This document shows positions 54,076-62,989 of a DNA stretch of 64,000 nucleotides, in pieces. The DNA is from Arsenophonus sp. aPb. GTDB taxonomy: Bacteria; Pseudomonadota; Gammaproteobacteria; Enterobacterales; Enterobacteriaceae. The stretch lies in assembly GCF_029873475.1 (NCBI RefSeq), contig NZ_CP123501.1:19452-83451 (forward strand). The letters run 5' to 3'. The position numbers were made by a program, and so were the translations under genes. Every line of letters starts with the position of its first letter. Position 1 is the stretch's first letter. The notes under the pieces are model-generated. The model had not been told where the DNA came from. It saw nothing but the letters and a program-made list of their open reading frames with translations, and did not search any database.

Positions 54076-54658
54076 ATCTTTCCTCTAAAATTGACCCAAT
54101 AAGGATGTCTTTATCATTTATATCTACACCACTATTAATAACATCTAAATTTTTATCAGATGAAAAAATCAGAAGAAGTGAATCTTTAATAATTTCTTTT
54201 CTTTTTACAATAAGAATATCTCCACTTGAGTAATAATTACCTATATTTGATGATAAAATAACACCTATTATGTTAGGCCCATCACCAAAATAATAAGTTA
54301 TAGGTGATCCTAATATCATTCTTCCTATTTTTTTATTTAACGAGGATGTTATTAATGATTCATTAATTAAAGGTACTGCTATCGGATTCATATTTCCATC
54401 GATAGACATTAATGTGTTTTCCATGTCTCTTTTACAAAAATCAATTTCTTGTATTTCAGAATAAGATACACCAAAAAAATCTGATACCTTTTTCAAGGTT
54501 TTTTCTTGAATAGAAGAAACTTTTCCTTCTAAAATGTTGTAAATTGTTGTCCGATTAACTCCAGCCCCATCACTTAAAGAAACTTGATTTTCATTTTTTT
54601 CTTTAAGCAAGTGCTTAATATTATTTTTTATAATTTCTACTTTTGGAATTTTAGCCAT
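54065..54658 (-). CDS. CI-like phage/plasmid repressor (HTH plus S24-like domain)
   Basis: 197 aa. The N-terminal XRE HTH is NENQVSLSDGAGVNRTTIYN then ILEGKVSSIQ. The C-terminal half, about residues 110-197, has the strand pattern of a LexA/CI peptidase domain (VILSSNIGNYYSSGDILIVK), but the usual GDSM serine motif is not evident and the catalytic Lys is uncertain, so it may be non-cleavable. Operon with a small gene cut by transposon 2. Confidence 0.65.
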   Translation of the reverse strand: MAKIPKVEIIKNNIKHLLKEKNENQVSLSDGAGVNRTTIYNILEGKVSSIQEKTLKKVSDFFGVSYSEIQEIDFCKRDMENTLMSIDGNMNPIAVPLINESLITSSLNKKIGRMILGSPITYYFGDGPNIIGVILSSNIGNYYSSGDILIVKRKEIIKDSLLLIFSSDKNLDVINSGVDINDKDILIGSILEERYDS

Positions 54659-54953
54659 ACAAACTTTATCCTAAGTTTTTCATGCATTAAATCATTGTAG
54701 CCTCATTATGTCTATGGCATGAAACTTGATAATAAAATCTTTCCAAGTATTCGTTATATGGATTATTGAGAATTATTAGTTACAACATACATAAAGTATA
54801 AAAAAACAACTCAACGAACCTAACCACCCTAATAGACAATAAGAGCAACTTAAAAATAGCCAAATAGGTTTTGGTTATTTATTTGAGAAATCGTCTTAGA
54901 AACGTTTTTAGGATGTTTAAACGTTAAAAAAATTCATTACCTTTGAAACCTCC
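54659..54953. other. Spacer before replicon 2
   Basis: About 295 bp upstream of the repressor and the origin. No gene seen; the repressor promoter is expected near 54680-54730. Confidence 0.4.
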
Positions 54954-55013
54954 ACCGCTCACCGCAGCTAAGTGACCGAAGCGTTAGCGAGCGAACGTGC
55001 GAGGAAGCGGAAT
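54954..55013. repeat. ColE1-ori-flank-like conserved box, copy 4
   Basis: ACCGCTCACCGCAGCTAAG to GAGGAAGCGGAATAA. Same orientation and distance to a DnaA box as in the orphan origin at 42606. Confidence 0.75.
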
Positions 55014-55117
55014 AACACATAACTTAAAAAATACTTGGGTTACTCATTTGGTTAAAATTTGAACTATGCGCATTTTATTAGAATGTTAAGGAAAATTTTC
55101 ACATTGTCTTGAGAAAG

Positions 55118-55421
55118 TTATCCACAGCAAAAGTGAACAAAAATACGGTTAAAAGATTAGTTATGTATAAGTTAAAATAAGTTAAAGGAAAAAAAATGCT
55201 TATAATATATTGAAATTTTTAATAAAATTTTCACACCGCGTGTGTAAATTACGTGTCTTTGTGTGTAAATTACGTGTCTTTTGTGTGTGAATTACGAAGA
55301 TAATAGTAGTTATACACAATATTTATTCTTACTTTTGTATTTATATTTCTATTATTGTGTGTAAATTACGTGCTTTTTTGTATAAACTGCTATAATCTGA
55401 GTGTGTGTGAATTACGAAAAC
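55118..55421. other. oriV: Origin of replication 2: DnaA box and iterons
   Basis: Perfect DnaA box TTATCCACA at 55118-55126. Iteron GTGTGTAAATTACGTG at about 55239, 55259, 55283 (variant GTGTGTGAATTACGAA), 55357 and 55403 (GTGTGTGAATTACGAA). The iteron sequence is unrelated to that of origin 1. Directly precedes a Rep_3 initiator. Confidence 0.9.
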
Positions 55422-55508
55422 GTTTTTTAGTGAAGTTGGCGAGCTTATTAAGTGGTAGGACACCTAACAAGCTCTAACCCCGCCCCTACTCGATCTAGGA
55501 ATGAGGCT

Positions 55509-56441
55509 ATGACTGATCTTACAAAAAAAATAGGAAAACGCAATTTGAAGACATTACGCCCGCATCGACACCAGCAACTTGAATTTTTTATTGCTGATGA
55601 TGTAGATATTTCGACATTTCGCGATGAAATGGCGAGTATGGAACATCCTTTCTTTGCGTTAAAAGCTGGCGATACTAAGATTCGAGAATATAAAAATGGG
55701 AATGTTACAGTAACAGTGAAACCTACCGCTGACGGATTGGCTACTGTCTTTGATAAAGATATTTGGATTTATGCTATTTCAAAATTACAGGAAGCAATTA
55801 ATAATAATCAGCCGATAAGTCGTACAATTGCTTTCACTCCCTATGATTTCTTTGTCACAACAAATCGTAGTACTAGTGGTATTGCTTATAGAGAGTTAAA
55901 AAAAGCATTGTCAAGGCTTTCTGGTACGAGAATTCAAACAAATATTATTTATTCTCAAGACGATAAAAAAACCATTGATTTTGGATTGATCGACAAGTGG
56001 GAGTTATTGGAAAAAAAGAAAGGCAAGTTAGATATAGGGATGATAGAGATCACGCTTCCTGATTGGTTATATCAAGGCATAACTCAAACCAAAGTTTTGC
56101 AGATTAGTCCAGATTATTTTCGTATACGTAAAGCAATTGATAGACGACTTTACGAAATCGCTCGTAAACATTGCGGTGGGCAACATGAATTTGCTATTTC
56201 TTTAGAAAAACTCCATCTGAAGACGGGGAGCTCATCTAATAAACGAGAGTTTAAACGTCTTGTTAAGAATCTTTGTACAACAAATGATCTCCCTGATTAT
56301 GAGGTTTTTTTCGATCCTAATACCGATAAAGTGACTTTTAAAAACCGTAATCAAAATACATCGTCTGCAGAAGTATCTCGTAAACGTGATAAGGCAAAAC
56401 GAGAGGTCTTTAAGATTAAAAATAAGATCTTGAAAGAATAA
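55509..56441 (+). CDS. repA: Rep_3-family plasmid replication initiator 2 (310 aa)
   Basis: Paralogue of the initiator at 26150, similar over its whole length, with the same TPYDFFVTTNR and LQISPDYFRIRKAIDRRLYE blocks. I chose the ATG at 55509 (MTDLTKKIGKRNLKTLRP) after GAGG; a GTG at 55452 would add 19 unlikely residues. Differences cluster in the C-terminal third (HLKTGSSSNKREFKRLVKNL), consistent with different iteron recognition. Intact. Confidence 0.92.
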   Translation: MTDLTKKIGKRNLKTLRPHRHQQLEFFIADDVDISTFRDEMASMEHPFFALKAGDTKIREYKNGNVTVTVKPTADGLATVFDKDIWIYAISKLQEAINNNQPISRTIAFTPYDFFVTTNRSTSGIAYRELKKALSRLSGTRIQTNIIYSQDDKKTIDFGLIDKWELLEKKKGKLDIGMIEITLPDWLYQGITQTKVLQISPDYFRIRKAIDRRLYEIARKHCGGQHEFAISLEKLHLKTGSSSNKREFKRLVKNLCTTNDLPDYEVFFDPNTDKVTFKNRNQNTSSAEVSRKRDKAKREVFKIKNKILKE

Positions 56442-56800
56442 AGGTTATTTATTTTCTTAAGTTTATTAATTAAGAATTTTTTAGTACTAAATTGATATTG
56501 ATTTTTTTGATAAGGTTCTATTTATTTGACATTAAAATAATATATAATAAGCACTATTAAAGTATCAATAAAGTATAATATTGGTACCATTTTGATGTAA
56601 ATTTTATCGTGATGTGACAGATTATTAAAACAACGATAAAGGACTCTTGTTATTAGAATAACATTGTGGAGTAAGACTTACTTTTTTATTAGAAAATAAT
56701 GATTACAAAAGCATAATTTATCATCATTAATAAAACAGAATATGAACAAGAAAATTATGAGAGTGGATGGCTTCAATACAGTTTTAATATTAACTAATAA
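56442..56800. other. Intergenic region after replicon 2
   Basis: About 360 AT-rich bases. Contains GGTACCATTTTGAT near 56583, a variant of the TACTA-type boxes around the second par operon. No gene. Confidence 0.4.
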
Positions 56801-58360
56801 ATGAAGGATGTTAAACAAGGAATGCCAAGAAGAACAGAAACAACATTTAAAGGGCAAATATTGCACTCAATAAAAATAGATAAACTTAAATGCATTAATA
56901 ATATTAATACTATTAATTTTTTTCCTAACCCCATAACAGCAATACTTGGGCCTAATGGAAGTGGTAAATCTACGATTCTTCATGCAATAGCATGTATTTA
57001 TAAACCAGATGAAGACAACAATGGAGAAGATCATAAATTAGTGGATTTTTTTCCTAGAAGTCCTGATGCTGAATGGAATGGCAGCAGTTTTTCTGTTTGT
57101 CTTAGTTATAGAAAAGCGGGTCAATTAATAAATAATGAAGTAAAGGAATATGGTAAAGCAAACGAAAGAGGCTCAAGGTGGACTCAAATATATGCAAGAA
57201 GACCTGTTAGGGCCGTTTATTATTTAGGAATAGATAAGTGTGTTCCGATAATAGAATCGGAGAAAAAAAATAATTTCATTTATGATACAACAATCTTATC
57301 TGATGATCTGTCTCGAATTATTTTGAAAAAGGCATCTTATGTTTTAAATAAGCGTTATGAAACTCTTAATGATCATCAATTACCTAATGGTAGGCGTTTG
57401 ATAGGTGTTAGCTTGGGTAATGTTAGATATTCATCTTTAAGTATGAGTGCTGGGGAGCAAAAAGTATTTTTAATACTTAACACTATTTTTTCTGCGAAAA
57501 AAAATGCACTAATCATTATCGAAGAAATAGATCTTCTCTTGCATGAGGCTGCATTAAAAAAACTCATTCAAGTTATTAATGAAAGAGCGAGAGTTAAAAA
57601 TCTTCAGATTATTTTCACAACTCATCGTGAATCGGTTATTAATATGTCAAATATTTTGAATGTTAGACATATTGTTAATATCGAAGAGAGGTCTTATTGT
57701 TTTGATGAGACTAAGCCTGATGCTATTAATAGATTAACAGGCGATAGGGTTTCTCCCATCGAAATATATGTAGAAGATGATGTAGCTGCTTCCATAGTAA
57801 GCAAAATTTGCTCGTCACTAAAAGCAACAAAATACATAAAAATAATAAGGTATGGGGCGGCAATAAATGTTTTTACATTATTGAGTGCTGAGCTTCTAAA
57901 AAATAGAAATGTTGAAAACATGATCTATGTTCTGGATGGGGATACATTTATTGACGAAGCAGTAAAAAGAGAGCGTTTGAATAAGGTTTTAACCGGTACT
58001 GATGATCAAGCTATTTCTCTCCGTTCTACGGCTGAAAGTAAGATAACGCAGTTTAATCTTCCTGCAGGATATACTCCAGAGAAATATATTCATACAATGA
58101 TATCATCTTTAAATGAAAATGATTTCGATGGTGATTTGTCTGAGCTTATTGAAGCTGCGAGAAGCATACAGTATGAAGAAGAAGATCATAATTACATAAA
58201 TGGATTGTTCGAATCATTGGGTATAAATAGAGAAACGGGGTTAGTTAGAATAATTGATTTAGCAGTTAAGGCTCAGGAATGGACAGATTTTATTGCCCCT
58301 GTTTATGAAAAAATAAAACCCATTGTTGATTCATTAAATGAATCTATAGTCAACCGATAA
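56801..58360 (+). CDS. OLD-like ATPase with TOPRIM nuclease domain (candidate defence protein)
   Basis: 519 aa. The ABC-type ATPase half has Walker A ILGPNGSGKSTILHAIA, signature SLSMSAGEQKVFLILN, Walker B ALIIIEEIDLLLH and a downstream TTHR H-loop. The C-terminal half starts IEIYVEDDVAAS with the TOPRIM Glu and later has MIYVLDGDTF with the DxD pair, as in OLD-family nucleases. OLD proteins cut nucleic acid and many defend against phages. It lies alone between rep and par on the replicon 2 backbone. Start ATG 56801; an ATG at 56822 is an alternative. No partner gene such as UvrD-like helicase (Gabija) is present. Confidence 0.8.
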   Translation: MKDVKQGMPRRTETTFKGQILHSIKIDKLKCINNINTINFFPNPITAILGPNGSGKSTILHAIACIYKPDEDNNGEDHKLVDFFPRSPDAEWNGSSFSVCLSYRKAGQLINNEVKEYGKANERGSRWTQIYARRPVRAVYYLGIDKCVPIIESEKKNNFIYDTTILSDDLSRIILKKASYVLNKRYETLNDHQLPNGRRLIGVSLGNVRYSSLSMSAGEQKVFLILNTIFSAKKNALIIIEEIDLLLHEAALKKLIQVINERARVKNLQIIFTTHRESVINMSNILNVRHIVNIEERSYCFDETKPDAINRLTGDRVSPIEIYVEDDVAASIVSKICSSLKATKYIKIIRYGAAINVFTLLSAELLKNRNVENMIYVLDGDTFIDEAVKRERLNKVLTGTDDQAISLRSTAESKITQFNLPAGYTPEKYIHTMISSLNENDFDGDLSELIEAARSIQYEEEDHNYINGLFESLGINRETGLVRIIDLAVKAQEWTDFIAPVYEKIKPIVDSLNESIVNR

Positions 58361-58479
58361 AAAGGATTTTAAGTTAGCTGAGATTGTTTTTTACCATTCG
58401 TATGTTTCTTTATAATAAAGAGATTGATTTAACGTATTTGCGGGTAGTGGCGTTTAACTTATTATTAATAATTACACAT

Positions 58480-58610
58480 TTTTTTGGTACTAAAATAGTA
58501 TAAATTTTTAGCTATAAAAATACTAAAAAAATATCATATCAGTGCTAATTAGAAGCTAAAAAGATTGGAAGTCAAATTGACAATCTGCATTGTGAGTTAA
58601 AATATCTGTA
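58480..58610 (+). pseudogene. Ghost of a parA gene start with its promoter
   Basis: 58480-58600 parallels 59080-59200: TTTTTGGTACTAAAAT promoter box, then AGTGCTAATTAGAAGCTAAA against AGTACTAATTGGTAGCCAAA, and AATTGACAATCTGCATT against AATCAACAACCTGCGTT. The ATG and Walker A codons are destroyed. Confidence 0.65.
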
Positions 58611-59086
58611 AAATAGGTTATCGCTAGTTTAGTAGTAATCAAAAACAAAAATTAGATAAATAAAGTACCGAATAAACTTATCCATTATTTAATAAGTTTT
58701 AGAAATAATGCAAATGTAGAATAAGTTTTACTTTTTAAAATGCCTATTGTATTAAAAAATAGGTAGCAATGTTTACTGCTACTTTATTTAAGATCAAATC
58801 CAATTTTAATAAAGTCAATTTTATTTGTACTGCTTATTCAAATAAAGTTTATCAAATTTTGGTAGTCACAGGATAGCTGCGAAAATCGACAACTCTTAAA
58901 CGGCCATTTCAATGGATAATTTTGTGTTCATATCCAGTTCAAATTCAGCCAAGGCATTGAAAATATGAAATATCAACTTACCATCGTGGTTTGTGTGTCT
59001 ATATGGTTTCAATTTAGAATTATTTTGGTACCAAATTAACCTTATTTTTATGTTAATTTTCTTTATTGACAATTTTTTATTTTTGG
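58611..59086. other. AT-rich region between parA ghost and parA
   Basis: About 475 bp, no intact gene. Probably the eroded body of the dead parA. Confidence 0.4.
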
Positions 59087-59134
59087 TACTAAAATGATAT
59101 AAAATATATACTTTTAATGCATCAAGAGAATACT

Positions 59135-59770
59135 ATGATAGTACTAATTGGTAGCCAAAAAGGTGGATGTGGGAAATCAACAACCTGCGTTAATATTGCA
59201 ACAGAACTTGTACGACAAAAAAAGGATGTAATTTTAGTAGATTCAGATCGCCAAGGAACATCGGTTAACTGGATTTCTGATAGAAATAAACAAGTAAAAA
59301 TACCAACGATTCATTGTATTCAAAAATTCGATAACATTAGAGAAACTCTGCTTGATTTAAATAAGAGGTATGAATTTGTAATAGTAGATACTGCTGGTCG
59401 AGACAGTAGGGAATTGAGAACAGGAATGACAACAGCAGATATATTGTTGGTACCTTTTAGGCCTTCACAACCTGATTTAGATACTTTACCTCGATTAGTA
59501 GAGATAATGACAGAGGCAAAAGATATTAATCCAAAGCTAAAAGCTGTAGCTATGCTGACACTAGCTCCAACAAATCCCGTTATAAATGAAATTCAGGAAG
59601 CCCAGGAATATTTAAAAGATTTCCCTCAATTATTTTTAATGAATACTGTTGTTCGAGATCGAAAAGTTTATAGGGATTGTATGGCTGAAGGGAAAGGTGT
59701 TGTTGAAATGGATAATTTAAAAGCTAAGAATGAGATTCAATGTTTAGTTAAGGAGCTTTTAACATGGTGA
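59135..59770 (+). CDS. parA: ParA-family partition ATPase 2
   Basis: A 211-aa short ParA. The ATG at 59135 gives MIVLIGSQKGGCGKSTTCVN with the deviant Walker A; VDSDRQGTS and FVIVDTAGRDS follow. A frame extension to 59117 is less likely because the family starts at MIVL. It overlaps the partner gene by 7 nt. A different lineage from ParA 1 (low similarity), so each replicon kept its own partition system. Confidence 0.92.
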   Translation: MIVLIGSQKGGCGKSTTCVNIATELVRQKKDVILVDSDRQGTSVNWISDRNKQVKIPTIHCIQKFDNIRETLLDLNKRYEFVIVDTAGRDSRELRTGMTTADILLVPFRPSQPDLDTLPRLVEIMTEAKDINPKLKAVAMLTLAPTNPVINEIQEAQEYLKDFPQLFLMNTVVRDRKVYRDCMAEGKGVVEMDNLKAKNEIQCLVKELLTW

Positions 59771-60009
59771 AGCGTAGAGGTTCTGATTCTGTAGAAAAAA
59801 AGATAGAAGAGTTTGCTTCCGCAGCTGATAGAATAATTGAGTCACAAAAAGATGTTGATAGTGAAGCTCCACGTGATTATAAGGCGATTCGTGTTCCATT
59901 TAATCAACATGAATATGAATTATTAGAAAAACTTTGCAAGAAAACTAAACGTTCTAAATTAAATATGATCCGTTATGCGCTAAAGTATTATGACGAAAAT
60001 GATGTGTAA
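59764..60009 (+). CDS. Small partition partner 2 (ribbon-helix-helix-like)
   Basis: 81 aa, coupled to parA by overlap. Basic start (MVKRRGSDSVEKKIEEFASA), then KAIRVPFNQHEYELLEKLCK and KTKRSKLNMIRYALKYY, a strand plus two helices as in RHH centromere-binding proteins. TACTA-type boxes lie before and after the operon. Confidence 0.7.
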   Translation: MVKRRGSDSVEKKIEEFASAADRIIESQKDVDSEAPRDYKAIRVPFNQHEYELLEKLCKKTKRSKLNMIRYALKYYDENDV

Positions 60010-60096
60010 TTAAAATGTAATTATGGTACTAAAATAGTATCATTTATATATAATATAAATATTAAAAATGAATCATTTTTAGCCTATTAGATTTCT

Positions 60097-60922
60097 GGCA
60101 CTGTTGCAAAGATCGGATCGAATTGCTGATAATCATGCTTGACGATTTAACTAAAGGTGCCCCACATGAATGTTTTTAAAGGTCGACACTATACCCACGA
60201 CATCATCCTGTGGGCAGTACGCTGGTACTGTAAATACGGCATTAGTTATCGTGAGTTGCAGGAGATGCTAGCCGAACGCGGCGTGCATGTAGACCATACC
60301 ACCCTCTATCGCTGGGTTCAGCGTTATGCACCTGAAATGGAAAAACGGCTGCGGTGGTACTGGCGTAACCCTTCCGCTCTTTGCCCGTAGCACATTGACG
60401 AAACGTATATAAAGGTGAATGGCCGCTGGGCTTATCTGTATCGCGCTGTAGACAACAGAGGGTGTACCCTGGATTTTTACCTTTCACCACGGCGTAATAG
60501 CAAAGCGGCATATCGGTTTCTGGGTAAAATTTTAAATAATGTAAAACAGGGACAAATCCCACGCGTTATCAATACAGATAAGTCTCCGACATACGCTCGT
60601 GCGCTTGCTCAGCTTAAACGTGAAGGCCAATGTCCATCTGACGTTGAACACCAACAGATTAAGTACCGAAATAATGTTATCGAATGCGATCATGGCAAAA
60701 TAAAACGGATAATCAGCGCCACGCTGGGTTTTAAATCGATGAAGACGGCTTATGCCACAATAAAATGGATTGAAGTGATGAGGGCACTGCGTAAAGGTCA
60801 GGCGGAGTCATTTTACTTTAGCCATCCCTTGGGTGAGATGTGTCTGGTGAATCGGGTCTTTGAAATGTAAGACCTTCACCAACAAATTAAGGCTACCGCA
60901 TCACGATCTTTGCAACAGTGCC
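60097..60922 (+). mobile_element. IS26-like (IS6-family) element, 826 bp
   Basis: Ends GGCACTGTTGCAAA at 60097 and complement to 60922. Structurally complete but its transposase has a stop codon. No 8-bp target duplication (agatttct, tctaaatg). Confidence 0.9.
60166..60870 (+). pseudogene. tnpA: IS26-like transposase with in-frame amber stop
   Basis: It reads MNVFKGRHYTHDIILWAVRW to SALCP, then TAG (60388-60390) where relatives have Trp, then HIDETYIKVNGRWAYLYRAV in the same frame to a stop at 60870. Catalytic D (HIDETYI), D (VINTDKSPTYA) and E (NNVIECDHGKI) are present. A single nonsense change, so readthrough or suppression could restore it. Start could be the ATG at 60157 or 60166. Confidence 0.88.
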
Positions 60923-61448
60923 TCTAAATGTCCTTACGGCAAAAAGATTTTATCCTTTATGCCCTAAAAAGAGACATTTCTAAATTGGTAAAAAGTGACA
61001 TTATTATATTGCTGCCACATCCAATCCGCTTATTATCACCCTTATGTTAAATAGAGACTGTTTTTTAAAAATTTTTTACTATTATAAGAAAATGTATATT
61101 AATAATATGAAAATAAATTTAATTAATTAATTAATTAATAGCTTACTGTTTTATTTATAATTAAGTTCGCCATTATATAATAATAAAAAACAAAATAATT
61201 TAATTATTAAACAAATAGTTATATTTGAATATTTTTGTTAAAATCACAGTAAATATTATTTTTAATAAATATTTATTAAAAATAATATTTTTTATTTTTA
61301 CAATAAAGTTAGATTTGTATATTTTAAATATAAATACTTGTTTGATAAAAACATGACTCTATTGAGTTATAATAAAAGTAAAAATTTTCAATTAACAATA
61401 GTAATAACAAATCGTCATAAAAATATAAGTAACTAGAAGGAAATTCAA
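60923..61448. other. AT-rich noncoding region
   Basis: About 525 bp. Contains a stray TTATGTTAAATAGAGAC motif at about 61041, shared with the dispersed repeats. The last 60 bp hold the promoter and the GAAGGA site of the next gene. Confidence 0.4.
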
Positions 61449-61808
61449 ATGAAAAAAATATTTATTGTTTTAGGTTTTGCATCAGCAGCATTTATGAGCC
61501 AAACTTTTGCAGACTCAATCTATATAAACAATATGACTAAGTCTGACATTAAAATTCATTTAGATGATAATCTAGAAGTGCAAACAAATAGAGGTTCATT
61601 TCTTTACCAATATTATGGAAAAGAAGGTGACAAAACTATAAAAATAACTGCCGACGATGGAAAAGTTTTTAGTAAAGAATTAATTTCTTCTGGTAAGGCC
61701 AGTACTTTTGATGGCTGCAACTACACCATACAAATATTCAAAGATGATTGGACTATAACCTCTATCGCAAATGGTGAGGCAGTATGCTCACCATCAGAGG
61801 ATAAATGA
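61449..61808 (+). CDS. Secreted hypothetical protein (119 aa)
   Basis: Clear Sec signal peptide, MKKIFIVLGFASAAFMSQTFA with cleavage after FA, preceded by GAAGGA. The mature part of about 98 residues is strand-rich, with two cysteines (DGCNYT and EAVCSP) probably forming a disulfide. Family not recognised. Exported to the periplasm or beyond. Its own terminator follows. Confidence 0.65.
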   Translation: MKKIFIVLGFASAAFMSQTFADSIYINNMTKSDIKIHLDDNLEVQTNRGSFLYQYYGKEGDKTIKITADDGKVFSKELISSGKASTFDGCNYTIQIFKDDWTITSIANGEAVCSPSEDK

Positions 61809-61840
61809 TTTAATACAAAATAAAACATAACAAAAAAATT

Positions 61841-61869
61841 AAAAAAGGGAAAAATTTTTTCCCTTTTTT
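61841..61869 (+). terminator. Rho-independent terminator
   Basis: AAAAAAGGGAAAAA paired with TTTTTTCCCTTTTTT, 35 bp after the secreted-protein stop. Confidence 0.8.
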
Positions 61870-62164
61870 AATCATCATAACATCATTTAGGAAAAAGTAA
61901 TGTATTTTAAATAAAGCAACATTAATAAAGTAAAATGAATAATCAGATTTTACTCATTTATTCCTTTTATATAACATATGCTTGCAATATCCTAGGTATT
62001 TAGGCTCTGTTACAAAGATCGGGTTGCTGCTAATATTCCTGACGATTTAATCAAAGGTGCCCACATGAATATTTTTAAAGGTCGACACTTTACACACGAC
62101 ATTATCCTTTAGGCGATACGTTGGTACTAAAATACGGCATCAGCTATCGCTTTGCTTTTTGAAC

Positions 62165-62330
62165 CTGGTCGATAACGCTTTCATTGTTTAACTTTTAATC
62201 CCAACTGCTTCATCAATTTTCGGGTTTTATAATAACCAACCCTATAACCTTCTTTGCGTAATTGTGCTGCTGACATACGATAACCCCAGGCTCTCGCGAC
62301 TGAGCTTCATTATTCGTCATAAGTGCTTAA
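62165..62330 (-). pseudogene. IS3-family OrfB fragment
   Basis: The minus strand reads GYRMSAAQLRKEGYRVGYYK then TRKLMKQLGLKVK, the N-terminal helical part of an IS3-group transposase before the rve core. Truncated on both sides. Confidence 0.7.
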
Positions 62331-62347
62331 TCGGATATTGCCCTATA

Positions 62348-62386
62348 TGGGATCCGCTTGGAAAACGGAAAATATCCTACGCTAAA
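62348..62386. mobile_element. Solitary Tn3-type inverted repeat
   Basis: GGGATCCGCTTGGAAAACGG through CCTACGCTAAAG, a 38-39-bp Tn3-family end. The preceding bases, TGCCCTATAT, are the same as those before transposon 2 at 50085-50094. Confidence 0.65.
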
Positions 62387-62513
62387 GTATATTTTATATA
62401 CAAATTGATATTATCTAAATTCTATCTGCCTAGGTAGCCTTGTAGTGGCATACTGAATTTAGCCACCTAAGTAGAGGTGATATGCTTGCCTCATAATTTT
62501 TACAGGTGCTAAA

Positions 62514-62744
62514 ATGAGTAAAATATATACTGCTGAATTTAAAGGTGAAACGGCCCAATTAGTGCTTGAACAGAATTATACCCACCAGGAAGCAGCGAAA
62601 GCGATGAATGTAAGCCTTTCAGCTATACGCCAATGGGTAAAAACCCTTCGTTTAGAACGCAATGTAAAATCCGGTCCCGGTCTGCCATTAACGGGTAAAC
62701 TCACATGTGGGCACTGTGTAAAGGTTAGGTCATCCTCTTGGTGA
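62514..62744 (+). pseudogene. IS3-family OrfA, truncated
   Basis: MSKIYTAEFKGETAQLVLEQ then YTHQEAAKAMNVSLSAIRQW is the HTH of IS3-group OrfA. Family similarity ends after RLERNVKSG, where the frame runs into other IS sequence. Confidence 0.75.
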
Positions 62745-62854
62745 GATGTGTCTGGTGAGTAGAGCCTTTGAAATGTAATACCTTCACCAACAAATAATGC
62801 CGCATCACGATATTTGCAACAGTGCCATTCGTTCTATATGAGATCAATTGAGAT

Positions 62855-62947
62855 AGCAAAAAAATTCGCAGAAATGCAGGATCTCTTCCTGTCTATATTA
62901 CTTTTGATATAGATAGTTTAGATCCTGCCCTTTTATTACCGATTTAG
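62855..62947 (+). pseudogene. Fragment of agmatinase/arginase-type ureohydrolase
   Basis: KKIRRNAGSLPVYITFDIDS LDPA is the metal-binding DxDxxDP block of ureohydrolases. A TGA lies just upstream in frame and the similarity ends after DPA. Only about 30 codons survive, directly beside the IS right end. Confidence 0.75.
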
Positions 62948-62989
62948 TTTTTTTACATAATGTCTCTGACTTTAATTATAGAAAAATTG

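Larger units (their letters stand above)
58488..60039. repeat. TACTA-AAA-TAGTA boxes around par operon 2
   Basis: The dyad TACTAAAATAGTA is perfect at 58488-58500 (ghost promoter) and 60027-60039 (after the operon); a variant, TACTAAAATGATA, is at 59087-59099 before parA. All are preceded by GG. Likely partner-protein binding sites or centromere. Confidence 0.65.
62003..62826. mobile_element. Broken IS26-like element invaded by IS3 and Tn3 debris
   Basis: The left end (GGCTCTGTTACAAAG, 62003) with the transposase start to about 62150, and the right end (to 62826, TTTGCAACAGTGCC) with the last transposase codons, flank unrelated scraps. Those are IS3 orfB (minus), a Tn3-type end and IS3 orfA (plus). 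Confidence 0.75.

Noticed and set aside
56801..58360. Gabija or PARIS defence system
   Set aside because: Both need a second gene (UvrD-like helicase, or a separate ATPase/TOPRIM pair). The neighbours here are replication and partition genes.
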